From CALITV01 sp964415795 (lineage in GTDB: Bacteria > UBP6 > UBA1177 > JAKLFG01): a stretch of 64,000 bases of DNA. The stretch spans positions 1 through 64,000 of the forward strand of contig CAYQBN010000004.1 of the NCBI GenBank assembly GCA_964415795.1. Direction: 5' to 3'. Shown piece after piece: positions 50,701-58,700 of the stretch. Under the pieces are notes generated by a model. That model did not search any database, had not been told where the DNA came from, and saw only the letters and a list, made by a program, of their open reading frames with translations. How positions within the stretch are numbered: position 1 is the stretch's first letter; each line of letters starts with the position of its first letter. The position numbers were made by a program, and so were the translations under genes.

Positions 50701-53115
50701 GAGATGTCGTGGACATTCGATCCCGGTCAGGCGACGACGGTGAGTCGTGGTGACAATCAGGACAACTTCCCTGCTTCTTTCTATTCCATACTCCTCGGGA
50801 AGAGCAGTATTCAGTGGGGTAAGTTCTCTCTCAACCTTGCCGCGCCGATCGTGCAACTCCACTGGAATTGGAGGGAAGATGTGGTAAAAGATAGAGAAGA
50901 TTACGCAGCAAACCTTGTTGATGAAGAATTCGATCCGGAGCATACCTTCTACGAGCCTCCCTACCACATCTTCAACCTTGCCGACAACGACTTTTTCTTT
51001 GCCTTCTCGACCGGTCCGCGCGACGAGGATTCGGCCCTGAACTATCTCAAACCGGAGAACCTTCCCGGCAATGCCAAGGTAAACGAATTCTATTTCCGGC
51101 TCAATTCGACCGAAACGACGGGTGGCCCCTATTATCTTCCGCTGCCGCTCAAGCAGTATGCACGGAGCATCCGGCTCCAGAGCGAACCGATAGGCATCTC
51201 GTATCGGCAATTCATCATTGACTCTTCAGCGTTTCTTCAACCACCCATTTATTACGATCACTTCAAAGCGAAATGGCGTTACCTTGGACTTATTGATTTT
51301 TCCCGTGATCCCGGGCTTGACCATTCAGCCGCCCGTCGCTGGGATCTCGTGGAGAACAGCATCGTCGCCCTCGCGAAGTACCACGACGAAAAGATGCTCA
51401 CGCTCATCGCGGGCGATGATGGCATCACCTACGGCATCCGTCCCGACGACGATCCGGAGACGCCGGCGACCTTCTGGATCGTGCAGAACCTGCCGACGAG
51501 CACAGGCGACTGGGAGCCGATCGGCGTCTTCACCCTGCCGCACACCGACTACGAACTCCTCACCGCGGCCCAGCACGGGGAGGCCTTCTATGCGATCCTC
51601 AAGGAGGCGGGCGCGCCAGCGCTCGTTGAAGCGACGCTGAGCGACCCCGAGACGGGCGAGTGGACGCTTGCGACGCTTGCGGCGGTGCCGGCGGCGCTCA
51701 CAAGCCCGACGATCCACTGGCTGGGAGAGACGCTCCATGTGCTCGGTAGCGACCCATCGGGCATGAAACTCTACCGGCTCGACGGCGGCAACCTCGTGGC
51801 GGTGACGGGCGCGCTCGTGCCGCCAACCCGCGACTTCTACAACGCCTACGCCTCCGGCGACGCTCTCTACCTCGCCGGCGGGAAGAAGTCGGGCGACATC
51901 GTGACCTACCCGAAGGACATCTGGCGCTACACCGCGGGCGCCGGCTGGGTGAAACTGGCCGACAATGTCAGTAGCGACCTCTTCAAGACCTTCATGCGCG
52001 TTTCGGGGAACAGCCTCATCCTCGTCAATCAAGCGCTCGTCGAAGGGAACATTGCCAGTCGAGTGACCGTTGACCTCACCGCGCCGATCGGGAGTAATGT
52101 GACGGTGGACACCGTCGAGGTCTTCGGTCTCTCTCCGGCAGGCGAGAGCGCCTACTGCCTCGACGAGAACGACGGACTCGTAAAAGGCGGCACGCGCATC
52201 GGCGGCTTCTGCCAGCCCTTCACCCACCCGTGGTACCAGTCCTTCTCGGTCGGCACGACCATCTACAGCGTCGCCGGCAAGGGCAGCCGCCTCTATGTCG
52301 GGACGAACTCCACGATCCGCATCTACGACATCTCCGACCCGAACGCGCTCACCCTCAAGTACACCTTCACGACCAACAAGCGGGTCTATGACCTCGAGGT
52401 GGTGGGTGACACCCTCTACGCGGCGACGAGCGGCGGTCTCTACAAGTTCAGCATCGCAAACCCCGACACCCTCGTCCAAGAGAAGTTCCTGAGCACCCCG
52501 TACAACTACCAGTACCGGCTCGAGTACTACGACGGGAAGCTCTATGTGGGCGATGACAACGGGATCAACATCCGCGACAAGGACACCTTCGCGCGGCTCG
52601 CCTATGTGAACTTTGGCTCGGTAGTTGACTTTGCGATAGCGAACGGGGAGATAGCGCTCTACTGGTACGTCTTCTGGGACGAAGGGGTGCAGATACGGAA
52701 TGTCGCGAACCTTGCCCTCAAGGCGTGGGAGTATGGGTACTGCTCGAGCGGAGAACTGACGACCGACCACGGGGCATTCTACCTCTCCTGCGACAACTAC
52801 GAGTACCGCTTCGCGGGACGCCCCGACACCTACATTGACTTCTACCCGCTCGACGGCGACTGGCGCGAGATGCAGGAGAACCACCTCTACAACGGGTGGG
52901 TCTACATCCCAGACGGGAACAAGGTGAAACTCTCGACGAATAGCGCGGTTCCGAGCATCTGCGGGAACGGGATCGTGGAGCCGGGCGAGGTCTGCGACGG
53001 GAACAGTATTGCCTGCGGCGAACTCGACCCGAACCAGTGGAACGGCGGCACGGCGACTTGCAACTCGACCTGCACCGGCTACAATACGACTAACTGCTAC
53101 TGGGGAGGATGCTAA
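47704..53115 (+). CDS. Giant mosaic secreted protein (1803 aa)
   Basis: Residues 1-45 form a long signal peptide (SLFLLVTLFVLLGTWPVNLF). Residues about 235-265 and 455-545 (AGVNIIMFTWWGDLEEE; AGLLVVPVMEYDPF; YGDHPNWLYLYDKEGYPRKA) look like a GH99/GH71-type TIM barrel. It is interrupted at 326-430 by a Cys-rich insert (DCSPGEDC, CPAQEICVEGYC). Residues 805-890 hold two thrombospondin-type-3 calcium motifs (DADGDGVPDACDNCP, DHDLDGVGDACDPD). About 1300-1735 is a repeat-rich, probable beta-propeller. The last 50 residues are one CGNG-type Cys repeat. GC is low in the first half and high in the second. Glycosidase-like activity is an inference. Confidence 0.85.
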   Translation: MRRLASWLHRRVRTSEIGVNTSLFLLVTLFVLLGTWPVNLFSAPTLSPIEIVPAPVDNEVGVSSVVVRGSYSGERPLRIAVSGCFSSPVYVDRVIRITKEVFGYYAHGVPLGTGGPCTITLQEQKPNGMWSAVPGATTQVTYNPANTRSLWGRIANSGPHWGEEQRAIYFYAGPRIIEENMTMSYPVADVSPLFPLFIIEHGRLLYLPQNAPIIISRKDNIDTKGPANPLEEYWSSPEGIAMLFQEIKAAGVNIIMFTWWGDLEEEISEEFPSAPVGIPDNYWKIYSAPTLPKTCRYELRFAENFCTQITGGLRFDAPASEENPGILKRSPCECQCSCENNPLCWYGFCSQCQWNPNKGEFFCGDENMSCYFNLLCKRKCISAADCSPGEDCVENIVENICKKRCTNQPTDCPAQEICVEGYCEPNFCQHFPYFEETSCYEPFSEADYQQSGINTHGRRYDVIDQMFKAAVDAGLLVVPVMEYDPFHYFLYEFPHNLAPIRKRISQLLTKYGDHPNWLYLYDKEGYPRKAIYLLQALSIRPGIYRENGVDIVIGKEDYANALDSLAEEFSVGFILDPTALGPDYQYENMHTPSIDEYLRISSLLAVSPFGLPFAQHLTIRDKVLTWASSSSSPLEPIDEPIEDHLMNKAWQWVSEWKSPTEGNRVPLVVNVIPGFDDRWRAPMSPSVFNVFGDNPSWRERNAALAFLFNTAGISLAIWNGYGEGYVWTPYRKRLFLRDERYQIDSSYQSGPLAIPQERLNLIFATRGNLPPDDPRYIGDKNDPHYNDPVHEDHIVTDNYCYAGYLFSQDADGDGVPDACDNCPTIRNPMVLAMGEVAFGYNGPDDYSNGALFNPKTRKHTKTVWGKFGIPSYYWQPDHDLDGVGDACDPDTAYVKPLEVVSPPMKQGADSSRTYIANEYLTLKVQATTTQEKSVPSTNRYCWITKNEYLRGLWGTPGYCSVYRPEPEPGKPFVWQAGRSFGYSHGSEIEPVRLGKPVWHEMSWTFDPGQATTVSRGDNQDNFPASFYSILLGKSSIQWGKFSLNLAAPIVQLHWNWREDVVKDREDYAANLVDEEFDPEHTFYEPPYHIFNLADNDFFFAFSTGPRDEDSALNYLKPENLPGNAKVNEFYFRLNSTETTGGPYYLPLPLKQYARSIRLQSEPIGISYRQFIIDSSAFLQPPIYYDHFKAKWRYLGLIDFSRDPGLDHSAARRWDLVENSIVALAKYHDEKMLTLIAGDDGITYGIRPDDDPETPATFWIVQNLPTSTGDWEPIGVFTLPHTDYELLTAAQHGEAFYAILKEAGAPALVEATLSDPETGEWTLATLAAVPAALTSPTIHWLGETLHVLGSDPSGMKLYRLDGGNLVAVTGALVPPTRDFYNAYASGDALYLAGGKKSGDIVTYPKDIWRYTAGAGWVKLADNVSSDLFKTFMRVSGNSLILVNQALVEGNIASRVTVDLTAPIGSNVTVDTVEVFGLSPAGESAYCLDENDGLVKGGTRIGGFCQPFTHPWYQSFSVGTTIYSVAGKGSRLYVGTNSTIRIYDISDPNALTLKYTFTTNKRVYDLEVVGDTLYAATSGGLYKFSIANPDTLVQEKFLSTPYNYQYRLEYYDGKLYVGDDNGINIRDKDTFARLAYVNFGSVVDFAIANGEIALYWYVFWDEGVQIRNVANLALKAWEYGYCSSGELTTDHGAFYLSCDNYEYRFAGRPDTYIDFYPLDGDWREMQENHLYNGWVYIPDGNKVKLSTNSAVPSICGNGIVEPGEVCDGNSIACGELDPNQWNGGTATCNSTCTGYNTTNCYWGGC

Positions 53116-54819
53116 ATGATGAAAAGGAACATGATACGCGGGGGCGGCGATGCCGCCCCCAACTCACCCCAAGCCCCTCTCTTGGCAAGAGAGGGGAAGC
53201 GGTTCCCCGGAACGCGGGGTGAGTTCGGATGGGGGATTTTGCTCTTCTTGTTCCTCGTTGCCTGTTCTTCGACGAAACCGACGACGACCGACGAGAGCGC
53301 GTCGGTATGCGCTGGACGGTGCGGGATGGCAGAGGGTGTTCAGTGCGGTCCGTGCGGCTACGGATACGCCTGCAACGAGAAGGGCTACTGCGTGGAGATT
53401 GAGGGGAATGAGAGCGAGAGTGTTGGGAGGAGTGAGGAAGAATCTTCCCCTGACGAAGAGAAAGACGAACATCCCGATGCTGACCGTGACACCTACGATC
53501 CCGACTGTCCGCCGCTTCTCGAGGCGCAGTTTCCGTTCTACCGCGAGGATGGGACGATCCACTTCTGCCGGAAGTGTGACACACCGACCGAGAAGGATCC
53601 GCAGTGCGTGCAGAATCTCTGGAGGGAGTTAAATCAAAAACTAGCGCATGATCATCCTGATGTCAGCTGTTACCCCTATCCGTGCGAGATGCCATCTATT
53701 ACCTCGATGACGAAAGAGGAAGTAGAAGCGGTGTACACCACCTATTCCATGCATGAATGCGATTTAATGCTTAATGAGTACGGATGGGTCAATGACTCGA
53801 CCGGTGGTCAAATCAAGCACTGGAACCTGAGCGGCGGGAAAATAGGGTTCTTGATGGATGACAGGATGGAAGTGGATATAACCAAGTATGCCATAGCGGA
53901 CCAATTCTTTCTCTATGATACCTCATCCACGAAATATTCCGTGATAAGTCCCAGCGAGAAGGGTTTCGTTTATCAAAATGGGAAAGCCCTTCTTTATTTC
54001 AGAGACAGCCGAAGTTTTGAACTGGGTTTTCCCTACATATATGTTGGTTATTTCGGCACAGACGGCACCTACCGGGTGGTATTCGACAAGCCGATCTACT
54101 CGATACTCTACACGCCTGCTTTGAACGAGAAGTGGGCGTTTGCGAACATCAATTTCGTGAAGAACGGTACCTCGACGATGTACTACGCGAAGGTGGGCGA
54201 ATGGAAGTGGACGGCGCTGGGGCAAGGGGTGGCATATTATCCCGATGTAAAAGGAGACATGCTCGGTTTTTACGACAGCGGAGAAGGGGGGTATATTTGC
54301 GATTTATCCCAGAAACCGACCTCGGTGGAATCTTGTCGGAAGGTGAATCGTGAAGGCGAACCGGCACGAGACATCGTGTTCGATAAGGAGCGTGATGGGA
54401 TAGCGGCCTATACGAATCTCAGCACGGTATTTTTGGTACGATATGACAAGGATCCGATGGAACGCACGGAACTGTTTTCGGACTACACGGGGAAAGCGGA
54501 GCATTTTTTGGGTTTCATCGTAAACATGCTGAGAGGTGATGTGCTGTCGTACACCGAGGTTTATTTCTACGGTGGCGACACCTATGGAGGCCGTGCCTGC
54601 TTCTATCGTTTGGACACGAAGAAACGGTACTGCATGAACAAGATGGAAGATGACAAGCAGTACTCGGACGGAACGGTGGTTTATCCTTATGGTGACGCCG
54701 AATTTGAAGGCAAGTGGTTTCTCTACCAAAAGCAGAACAACTCCCCGCTCATTCTGCGCGACATGGACTGCTACTGCGCGAAGGAAGGGGTGTGTCCGTT
54801 CGAGGGGTTGAAGCGGTAG
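53116..54819 (+). CDS. Cys-rich lipoprotein of unknown function with element inserted near its start
   Basis: A 567-residue lipoprotein beginning one base after the giant gene. The hydrophobic core GILLFLFLVAC (lipid Cys50) is preceded by an unusually long, Gly/Pro/Arg-rich n-region encoded by palindromic DNA (53140-53225), probably an in-frame insertion. After the Cys come a Cys-rich module (CAGRCGMAEGVQCGPCGYGY), a Glu/Asp linker (SESVGRSEEESSPDEEKDEH) and a beta-rich, WD/propeller-like body with no recognised catalytic motif. It ends CYCAKEGVCPFEG. Low-GC patches alternate with GC-rich ones as in its neighbour. Function unknown; likely a surface partner of the giant protein. Confidence 0.75.
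   Translation: MMKRNMIRGGGDAAPNSPQAPLLAREGKRFPGTRGEFGWGILLFLFLVACSSTKPTTTDESASVCAGRCGMAEGVQCGPCGYGYACNEKGYCVEIEGNESESVGRSEEESSPDEEKDEHPDADRDTYDPDCPPLLEAQFPFYREDGTIHFCRKCDTPTEKDPQCVQNLWRELNQKLAHDHPDVSCYPYPCEMPSITSMTKEEVEAVYTTYSMHECDLMLNEYGWVNDSTGGQIKHWNLSGGKIGFLMDDRMEVDITKYAIADQFFLYDTSSTKYSVISPSEKGFVYQNGKALLYFRDSRSFELGFPYIYVGYFGTDGTYRVVFDKPIYSILYTPALNEKWAFANINFVKNGTSTMYYAKVGEWKWTALGQGVAYYPDVKGDMLGFYDSGEGGYICDLSQKPTSVESCRKVNREGEPARDIVFDKERDGIAAYTNLSTVFLVRYDKDPMERTELFSDYTGKAEHFLGFIVNMLRGDVLSYTEVYFYGGDTYGGRACFYRLDTKKRYCMNKMEDDKQYSDGTVVYPYGDAEFEGKWFLYQKQNNSPLILRDMDCYCAKEGVCPFEGLKR
53140..53225 (+). repeat. Palindromic repeat element inside a coding sequence
   Basis: Two adjacent perfect hairpins: gggggcggc / gccgccccc (53140-53148, 53152-53160, 3-nt loop) and cccctctctt / aagagagggg (53174-53183, 53187-53196, 3-nt loop). 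Terminal inverted repeats aactcacccc (53161-53170) and ggggtgagtt (53216-53225) flank the second hairpin. The structure is like a REP/MITE or Rickettsia-type palindromic element. It lies in frame in the signal-peptide n-region. Confidence 0.75.
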
Positions 54820-54831
54820 CGCCGAAAAGAT

Positions 54832-54860
54832 TTGACAAGTGCTTTCTCTTCGGGTAGTAA
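54832..54860 (+). promoter_or_regulatory. Promoter of tRNA-Val
   Basis: TTGACA (54832-54837), 17-nt spacer, TAGTAA (54855-54860), 12 bases before the tRNA 5' end. Confidence 0.7.
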
Positions 54861-54872
54861 GGGTCTGTGCGT

Positions 54873-54948
54873 GGGCGATTAACTCAGCTGGTAGAGTGTC
54901 TGCGTCACATGCAGGAAGTCGCAGGTTCGAGTCCTGCATCGCCCACCA
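54873..54948 (+). tRNA. tRNA-Val (anticodon CAC)
   Basis: The acceptor stem GGGCGAT/ATCGCCC is perfect, with discriminator A and encoded CCA. D-stem ACTC/GAGT, anticodon stem TCTGC/GCAGG with loop GTCACAT (CAC, Val), and T-arm GCAGG-TTCGAGT-CCTGC are complete. Length 76 with CCA. It is 32 bases upstream of the hemerythrin gene and may be co-transcribed with it. Confidence 0.97.
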
Positions 54949-54980
54949 CTCCTTTTCTTACCTGACCAAGGGAGGAAACG

Positions 54981-55388
54981 ATGTCCGTACCGCTTTCCGA
55001 AGAGTATCGCGTGAACATCAGGGTGCTCGACGAACACCATGAGCGACTCTTCAACATGATCGAACGCCTGCGAGCCGCCGTCGCCGAAGGCAGAGGCCGC
55101 GAAGAGGCCGAAAAGATCCTCGGAGAACTGTGCGACTACGCCGAAGAGCACTTCTCGGTGGAAGAAGGAATGATGAAAGAAGCGAAGTATGCCGCCCTTT
55201 CGGCACACCGGGTCGCCCACCGCGAGTTCATTAGCCAAGTAAGAGAGATGATGACCGAATCGGCAAAAGGAAAAAAGAATACGCTTTCTCTTGAAATTGC
55301 CGCATTTCTCAACGACTGGCTCCGGAAGCACATCCGGATAGCCGACCAACAGTATGCTCCGCTACTGAAATCAAAAGGCTATAAATAA
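54981..55388 (+). CDS. Bacteriohemerythrin
   Basis: A 135-residue four-helix di-iron O2-binding protein. Ligands can be read at their family positions: H20 (DEHHERLFNMI), H57 and E61 (HFSVEE), H76 and H80 (HRVAH), H117 and D122 (HIRIADQQY). It binds O2 for storage, sensing or delivery to enzymes in microaerophiles. AGGGAGGAAACG precedes the ATG. There is no fused signalling domain, so it is a free single-domain protein. Confidence 0.95.
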   Translation: MSVPLSEEYRVNIRVLDEHHERLFNMIERLRAAVAEGRGREEAEKILGELCDYAEEHFSVEEGMMKEAKYAALSAHRVAHREFISQVREMMTESAKGKKNTLSLEIAAFLNDWLRKHIRIADQQYAPLLKSKGYK

Positions 55389-55419
55389 CAGATAGTTATA
55401 AATTTTTACAATTCCCCGA

Positions 55420-55451
55420 TTGACTTTTGTCCACCATTAGACTATAAGTCT
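55420..55451 (+). promoter_or_regulatory. Promoter and inverted-repeat operator of the efflux operon
   Basis: TTGACT (55420-55425), 17-nt spacer, TATAAG (55443-55448). The -10 lies inside the inverted repeat agact-ata-agtct (55439-55451). A second partial repeat, aagtc-ttacc-gactt, continues to about 55460. A TetR-type dimer encoded in the operon (56865) is the natural candidate to bind here. Confidence 0.7.
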
Positions 55452-55503
55452 TACCGACTTTTTTATTTTTTTGGTCTTTCATTATAATCGTTGTGAGGTA
55501 TCC

Positions 55504-56868
55504 ATGCGTTGGAAGAAATCTTGCCTACCAATGCTGGTCGCCCTGTGCGGACTAGCTATGCCTCTTTTCGCTCAAGAGCGCCTGAGTCTCGACCAGTGCA
55601 TCGCCATCGTCACGCGGGAAAGCGAAACGCTCCGCTCCGCCGCCGTCTCGAAAGAAGCGGCGCAGTTCGACGCCGACGCCACCTTCTGGAACTACTTCCC
55701 TACCGCCTCGATCAGCGTCAACTACCTCAAACTCTACTTCGAGCCTGAGCCGGAAAAGATAGAGATACCGAGCATCCCCGGAGTGACCGACGGTCTTTCG
55801 GGGGCCTTCGACATCCCCGAATGGAACCGCACGCTCGACATCACGGTGGCCCAACCGGTCACGCCGCTCTGGAGCGTCTGGAAGGGACACGACGCCAAAC
55901 GACTGGCCGCCGAGATAGCCGCCTTCAAACAGCAGGCGACCACCGCCCAGATCGCCGCGCAGACCGCGGAGTACTTTTACTCCTATCTCATGCTCGAACG
56001 CTTCGAGGCGCTCATCGCCGAAAGCGAAAAGCAACTTGACCGCTACGCCGCGCAGGCGCAGAACTTCGTGGACGCCGGCCTTACCGACAAACGGGCGGTG
56101 CTCAAGGTTTCCATCGAGAAAGCGAAACTCGCCAAGGAGAAGGAGCAGGTGCGCGGCAACAAGGCGCTCGTCCGGCGCGCGCTCGCACTGCTCATGAACC
56201 GCGCCGAGGAGAGTTTCGAACTCGAGTATCACGAGGCCGATCTCGTGCCGCTCGCCATCGACCGGACGGAACTGACCGCTCTTCAGAAGAAGAACCGCCC
56301 CGAACTGCGGATGCTCGAACGGCTCGACCGGATCGCGGACGACCTTTCCGACATCGCGGTACAGCCGCTCGTGCCAACCGTGGCGCTCACCGGCGGCTAC
56401 CGGCACAACTTCGACTCGTCGCTCGTGAGCCCGGAGGGCACCTTCTTCGTCGGCGCCGTCCTTTCGTGGAACTTCGGCTTCGACACCCTCAAGAACATCG
56501 CCGCCTACCGCAAGGCGCGGAGCGAGAAGACCGCAACCCTGCTCGCCAACATCGACGCCCGCAAGCAGATGGACCTCCAGTTGTCGAGTCTCCACAGCGA
56601 CCTCATGGTCAAGGAAAAGGAGATCGCCATCGCACAGGCCTCCATCGAGGCGGCGGCGGAGAACCTCCGCATCGAAGAGGCGAAGTATCAGGAGAAGATG
56701 ACCACCGAGACCGACCTCCTCGCGGCGAACCTGCAGGAGCGGCAGGCGAAGACCTCCTACATCACCGCGGTCTTCCAGTACAAGATAGCGCTCTGGAAAC
56801 TCGCCGCCGTCATTGGCGTTCCGGTCGAACGGCTCACCGGCGCATCGAACAAGGGAGGTGAACGATGA
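55504..56868 (+). CDS. TolC-family outer-membrane efflux protein
   Basis: A 454-residue protein with a signal peptide (MRWKKSCLPMLVALCGLAMP, cut near LFAQ). It starts the mature chain with RLSLDQCIAIVTRESETLRS, a TolC-domain mark. Two long Ala/Glu-rich helical halves follow, which form the trimer tunnel across the periplasm and outer membrane. ATG 55504 has TGAGGT upstream. It begins the operon for a TetR regulator, membrane-fusion protein and RND pump, and overlaps the TetR gene by 4 bases. Substrates are unknown. Confidence 0.92.
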   Translation: MRWKKSCLPMLVALCGLAMPLFAQERLSLDQCIAIVTRESETLRSAAVSKEAAQFDADATFWNYFPTASISVNYLKLYFEPEPEKIEIPSIPGVTDGLSGAFDIPEWNRTLDITVAQPVTPLWSVWKGHDAKRLAAEIAAFKQQATTAQIAAQTAEYFYSYLMLERFEALIAESEKQLDRYAAQAQNFVDAGLTDKRAVLKVSIEKAKLAKEKEQVRGNKALVRRALALLMNRAEESFELEYHEADLVPLAIDRTELTALQKKNRPELRMLERLDRIADDLSDIAVQPLVPTVALTGGYRHNFDSSLVSPEGTFFVGAVLSWNFGFDTLKNIAAYRKARSEKTATLLANIDARKQMDLQLSSLHSDLMVKEKEIAIAQASIEAAAENLRIEEAKYQEKMTTETDLLAANLQERQAKTSYITAVFQYKIALWKLAAVIGVPVERLTGASNKGGER

Positions 56869-57542
56869 ACGACCTTTCCGAAAAGAAGGACCTCATCATC
56901 GCCAACTTCATCAAACTGGTGCAGGAGTACGGCATCAACCGGGTGACACTCTCCGATGTCGCCCAGCGGAGCGGCCTCACCAAATCGGGGCTCTACTACT
57001 ACTTCGATTCGAAAGAAGGGCTCTTTCTCGAGACGCTCAATACGGTCTACACGAAGATACGGCAGATCGTCGAACGAGATATCGAGCCGATCGCCGATCC
57101 CATCGCCAAGATCCATCACTTCATCACCCTGCAGGTGGAGATATTCTCCGACGAATCGCTCGGCCTGTCGTTCCTGTCCCACTGTTCTCTTGACATGATG
57201 GAAGAGATAGAGCGATTCATCTTCAGTTCTCCGGCACTCGTCGCGCGCATGACCGAAATACACCGATCCGAGCAACGCTATCTGGAACAACTGCTTTCAC
57301 CGATACTCGTTCCGCGCGGCATCCCTGAAGCAGAGATACGGCGGCGCGCATCGCTCTTGTTCCTGCTCATCGAAGGATTTCTCTACATGAGTCGAAAGGT
57401 CGCCTCGGTAGCGCACACGGCGGACGATGTCCGTGAGATCGTCGGTGATGCCGATATCGCGTCCTTTCTTGCCGAGACTTTGGCGACCGGCGTGGTGGGA
57501 GAGGCGTTTCGTTCCCAAGATCAACGGAGGATCAATCCATGA
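56865..57542 (+). CDS. TetR-family repressor, inside the efflux operon
   Basis: A 225-residue regulator. The N-terminal helix-turn-helix reads VTLSDVAQRSGLTKSGLYYY followed by FDSKEGLFLET, the classic TetR signature (residues about 27-57). The C-terminal ligand domain is helical (FSDESLGLSFLSHCSLDMM). It overlaps the genes on both sides by 4 bases, so repressor and pump are made together, a negative feedback loop. Likely it binds the inverted repeat at 55439-55451. The ligand is unknown. Confidence 0.93.
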   Translation: MNDLSEKKDLIIANFIKLVQEYGINRVTLSDVAQRSGLTKSGLYYYFDSKEGLFLETLNTVYTKIRQIVERDIEPIADPIAKIHHFITLQVEIFSDESLGLSFLSHCSLDMMEEIERFIFSSPALVARMTEIHRSEQRYLEQLLSPILVPRGIPEAEIRRRASLLFLLIEGFLYMSRKVASVAHTADDVREIVGDADIASFLAETLATGVVGEAFRSQDQRRINP

Positions 57543-58690
57543 AAACGAGCAATTACCCCCTCATCGTCCTTTTGTGTGGAGCGGCTCTTGCCCTCTCCTC
57601 ATTCGCCTGCTCGACCGAAGCATCAGCCGAGAATGGCTCTCCCGCACCGGCGGTCGTCATCACAAAACCCGAAAAGAAAAAGTTCAGCCGCTCGTTCGAG
57701 ACCGCCTCGACGGCGATGGCGTTCCGCACCGCATACCTCAATCCGAAGGTTCCGGCGACCATACGCCGTTTCCTCGTCAAAGAGGGTGATCCCATCAAAG
57801 AAGGACAATTGCTCGCGCAGCTCGATGAAAGCGATTATGCCGTCGCGGTGAACGCCTCACGATCGCAACTCGAAGCGGCTGATGCCGGCGTTCAGCAGGC
57901 AGAGGCCGCCTTTGCTAAGATAAGCGCCGACTACGAGCGATTCAAAAAACTGCACGAGAACGGCAACGTCTCCGAAAGTGAGTTTGAACAGGTAAAAACC
58001 GGCTATCAACAAGCCCAAGCGGCACTCGCGCTCGCCAAGGCCCAGCGCAATGTGGCGGCAACGGCGCTCGAGGGAAACCTTCGCCAGATGAGGTACACCG
58101 CCATCACCTCCCCCTTCTCCGGCCATGTCGCGGCGCGCAACGGGGAGATCGGAGAGATGGCATCCCCCGCGAGTCCGCGCCCCCTATTCGAGATCGTCCA
58201 AGCCGATAAACTGAGGATACAGATATTCGTCAGCGAGCTCGAGATCGGCGGCATATCTCCTGAGACCACCGCTCAAGTGATCTTCGATCCATTCCCTGAC
58301 GATCCGGTCTCCGCGAAGGTCAACTTCATCAACAGCAAGGTGGACCCGACAACCAAGAGCGTAAAGGTCGAGTTGCTTGTCGATAATCCCCACATGAAAT
58401 TCAAACCGGGCATGACGGTGAGGGTCCGTATCGCATTGCCCGAACGCGAGTATCTTGTCATCCCGCGCAACGCCGTCTTTACCCGAGACAACGAAGCGGG
58501 GGTCGTCTATGTGAAGGACGCCGAGGACCGTGTGTTCCCCAAGGACATCTTTCTCGGTGGCGGCGTCGAGGGCTTCGCGATAGTCGCTGGCGGACTTACG
58601 GGAAACGAAGAGATCGTCGTCGGCGGCGGCCGGCGGCTCGAAACGGGACAGAAGGTTACGGTCGTCACACCGGCGACCTTGGGCAAATAG
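57539..58690 (+). CDS. RND efflux periplasmic adaptor (membrane-fusion protein)
   Basis: A 383-residue adaptor. The signal peptide (YPLIVLLCGAALALSSFAC) suggests a lipoprotein with Cys24. The hairpin and lipoyl halves can be seen: FLVKEGDPIKEGQLLAQLDE (lipoyl 1), Gln/Ala-rich coiled coil at about 95-170, FSGHVAARNGEIGEMA (lipoyl 2), then beta-barrel KPGMTVRVRIALPER. It joins the TolC and RND proteins of this operon. The ATG overlaps the TetR stop. Length typical. Confidence 0.93.
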   Translation: MKTSNYPLIVLLCGAALALSSFACSTEASAENGSPAPAVVITKPEKKKFSRSFETASTAMAFRTAYLNPKVPATIRRFLVKEGDPIKEGQLLAQLDESDYAVAVNASRSQLEAADAGVQQAEAAFAKISADYERFKKLHENGNVSESEFEQVKTGYQQAQAALALAKAQRNVAATALEGNLRQMRYTAITSPFSGHVAARNGEIGEMASPASPRPLFEIVQADKLRIQIFVSELEIGGISPETTAQVIFDPFPDDPVSAKVNFINSKVDPTTKSVKVELLVDNPHMKFKPGMTVRVRIALPEREYLVIPRNAVFTRDNEAGVVYVKDAEDRVFPKDIFLGGGVEGFAIVAGGLTGNEEIVVGGGRRLETGQKVTVVTPATLGK

Positions 58691-58700
58691 GGAGGCGATC

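Noticed and set aside
51325..52884. 519-codon minus-strand open frame inside the giant gene
   Set aside because: The GC-rich plus-strand gene creates long antisense frames. The translation is Val/Arg/Glu-biased without motifs and lacks a ribosome-binding site.
53140..53160. The GC hairpin as transcription terminator of the giant gene
   Set aside because: It is inside the next reading frame and has no T-run after it. It forms part of the palindromic element.
54304..54939. Minus-strand open frame overlapping tRNA-Val and the lipoprotein gene
   Set aside because: It is the shadow of the Cys-rich lipoprotein gene and the tRNA. The tRNA folding is perfect and no domain is visible in the frame.
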